NCBI GenBank assembly: GCA_009746045.1
Contig: RPFO01000648.1
Location: 1,100,021-1,164,020 of the forward strand
Source: Mesostigma viride
Taxonomy: Eukaryota > Streptophyta > Mesostigmatophyceae > Mesostigmatales > Mesostigmataceae
Reading direction: 5' to 3'
Length of the DNA: 64,000 nt
Shown: positions 62,801 to 64,000 of the stretch, piece by piece
Position numbering within the stretch: the stretch's first letter is position 1
Layout: each line of letters begins with the position of its first letter
Notes under the pieces: model-generated
Told to the model about the DNA's origin: nothing
The model's input: only the letters and a program-made list of their open reading frames with translations
The model's database searches: none
Made by a program: the position numbers and the translations under genes

Positions 62801-63891
62801 GCTGCCTCTACCGATGCGCACCGAGATAACCAACAGCCATCGTGACGTGGTTCCTATCCAGCGCGCTGCCTCTACCGATGCGTACCGAGATAACCAACAG
62901 CCATCGTGACATGGTTCCTATCCAGCACGCTGCCTCTACCGATGCGCACCGAGATAACCAACAGCCATCGTGACGTGGTTCCTATCCAGCGCGCTGCCTC
63001 TACCGATGCGCACCGAGATAACCAACAGCCATCGTGACGTGGTTCCTATCCAGCGCGCTGCCTCTACCGATGCGCACCGAGATAACCAACAGCCATCGTG
63101 ACATGGCTCCTATCCAGCGCGCTGCCTCTACCGATGCGTACCGAGATAACCAACAGCCATCGTGACATGGTTCCTATCCAGCGCGCTGCCTCTACCGATG
63201 CGTACCGAGATAACCAACAGCCATCGTGACGTGGTTCCTATCCAGCGCGCTGCCTCTACCGATGCGTACCGAGATAACCAACAGCCATCGTGACATGGCT
63301 CCTATCCAGCACGCTGCCTCTACCGATGCGCACCGAGATAACCAACAGCCATCGTGACGTGGTTCCTATCCAGCGCGCTGCCTCTACCGATGCGTACCGA
63401 GATAACCAACAGCCATCGTGACGTGGTTCCTATCCAGCGCGCTGCCTCTACCGATGCGTACCGAGATAACCAACAGCCATCGTGACGTGGCTCCTATCCA
63501 GCGCGCTGCCTCTACCGATGCGCACCGAGATAACCAACAGCCATCGTGACGTGGTTCCCATCCAGCGCGCTGCCTCTACCGATGCGTACCAAGATAACCA
63601 ACAGCCATCGTGACATGGTTCCTATCCAGCGCGCTGCCTCTACCCATGCATACCGAGATCATGTTGTCGGTGTCGGCGGGCCACGGGATGTGGTGGTAGT
63701 AGAGCCGCACGCCGGGCTCCAGGTCGTGGAAGAGGGCATGCCAGGAGCTCTTGCCAGGGACTGACGCACCGGGTGCCAGCCGCTCCCGCGCCCGGTGCGC
63801 CGCCAGGTCCGCGGCGAGCCGGTTCTTATGCTGCGCCAGCGCCGCTGCTTGAGCGTCGGCAGCAGCCGCTGCCGCTGCCTCTTTCTTGGCA
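59846..63891 (-). CDS. J-like domain protein resembling NFKBIL1, last three visible exons
   Basis: Exons 63891-63654, 60589-60511 and 59982-59846, all with AG acceptors and GT donors in consistent phases (0 after 63654, 1 after 60511). They encode an Ala/Lys-rich helix (KKEAAAAAAADAQAAALAQH), a segment SWHALFHDLEPGVRLYYHHI followed by PWP, then VIHGLGPDPRKG, KALLLQWHPDKFAQFF and EDEERIMEQVRIITTKLN. The stop is TAG at 59848-59846. A WHPDKF with flanking helices is the HPD core of a degenerate J domain, and its place at the C-terminus after a xxPWP segment is the layout of NFKBIL1-type nuclear proteins. The HPD triplet itself is split by an intron. Upstream exons are outside the window. Confidence 0.65.
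60905..61245 (+). repeat. Imperfect tandem repeat, CTTCACTGATAGTCACTG motif
   Basis: GCTGCTGACCCTTCACTGAT and GATGCTGTATCACCTGACAG words recur three or four times, in the long intron of the J-like gene. Confidence 0.75.
61508..61700 (+). repeat. 64 bp tandem repeat, 3 copies
   Basis: GATACCGCCGATGGTCATCG followed by TGATATGATTAATGCCCAAC, repeated. The same period and similar words as the array at 62610 suggest a diverged relative. Confidence 0.85.
61701..62470. other. Intron sequence, nothing recognised
   Basis: Lies in the 2.9+ kb intron of the J-like gene. CCACGTGGCA-like words recur (62040-62160) but no unit is regular. Confidence 0.5.
62470..62605 (+). repeat. Short tandem repeat, CATCCGCTACTCCTAGC motif
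   Basis: About five imperfect copies of TCCTAGCTATTCCTAGCCTA-type sequence. Confidence 0.8.
62605..63662 (+). repeat. 64 bp minisatellite, about 16.5 copies, containing a splice-donor copy
   Basis: CGTGACGTGGTTCC recurs every 64 bp from 62649. The last unit runs into the exon 63654-63891. On the minus strand each unit contains ATCTCGGTACGC or ATCTCGGTGCGC, which matches the true exon end and donor ATCTCG|GTATGC at 63654. Confidence 0.93.
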
Positions 63892-64000
63892 CTGGTGTGA
63901 CATCAGCGCACCATCATGTTGTGATGTCGATGCATCGCCAGCAGGAAAGGTGGCGGCAGGGGGAGGGGGGGGAGGGGTAGCTACGCTTCAGAGGGATTTC
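63892..64000 (-). other. Intron sequence at the right edge
   Basis: Precedes the acceptor CACACCAG of the exon at 63891. No further exon is visible. Confidence 0.4.

Noticed and set aside
20461-63662. CRISPR arrays among the many regular repeats
   Set aside because: Repeats are contiguous with no unique spacers, and the locus is eukaryotic.

Overview
The window is eukaryotic nuclear DNA, most likely from a chlorophycean (volvocalean-type) green alga. The case rests on GC-rich exons split by GT-AG introns, TGTAA polyadenylation motifs at gene ends, DIRS-type tyrosine-recombinase retrotransposons, and introns loaded with minisatellites. The lineage is an inference; no rRNA or other marker gene is present.

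Positions 1-18843 form a nested transposon complex. The backbone is a TA-targeting DDE transposon, here called X (ends CAGGCTGGTTAGGC), present as one nearly whole copy (3416-9742) and one dismembered copy (9743-18843). Both are explained by an X inserting into another X in reverse orientation, followed by inversion between their N-terminal halves. Into X went two non-autonomous elements with split direct repeats, here called R (R1 to 3415, R2 6861-9130). Into R1 went a DIRS-like tyrosine-recombinase retrotransposon (1-1884). A nearly perfect palindrome of Ty1/copia gag-integrase sequence (11332-14721) and a 1.5 kb insertion with an ATACAT duplication (16973-18515) lie in the second X copy.

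Positions 19502-45664 hold the 3' part of one large plus-strand gene for a multi-PLAT (LH2-type) domain protein. Sixteen exons give five complete PLAT domains plus the last third of a sixth. Each domain is a three-exon module of 68, 140 and 170+ nt that begins and ends in phase 1. The introns carry at least a dozen minisatellites, including a 5.2 kb array, a GC-hexamer tract, a 430 bp polypurine tract and a Tc1/mariner-type MITE. Every first exon of a module is followed about 100 bp later by a relic copy of its own 3' end and splice donor.

Positions 45665-52600 hold two divergently arranged multi-pass membrane proteins of unknown function: a two-exon minus-strand gene (49398-47158) and a plus-strand ORF (51280-51885). 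Positions 52700-58300 hold LINE-ORF1-like pseudogenes in inverted orientation, flanked by long repeat blocks whose ends are AATTAATT tracts next to short hairpins. From 59846 to beyond the right edge lies a minus-strand gene whose C-terminus is a J-like domain (WHPDKF) resembling NFKBIL1-type proteins. A hAT-type MITE with an exact 8 bp target duplication sits 33 bp past its stop codon, and its last long intron is filled by a 64-bp minisatellite that appears to derive from its own splice donor.
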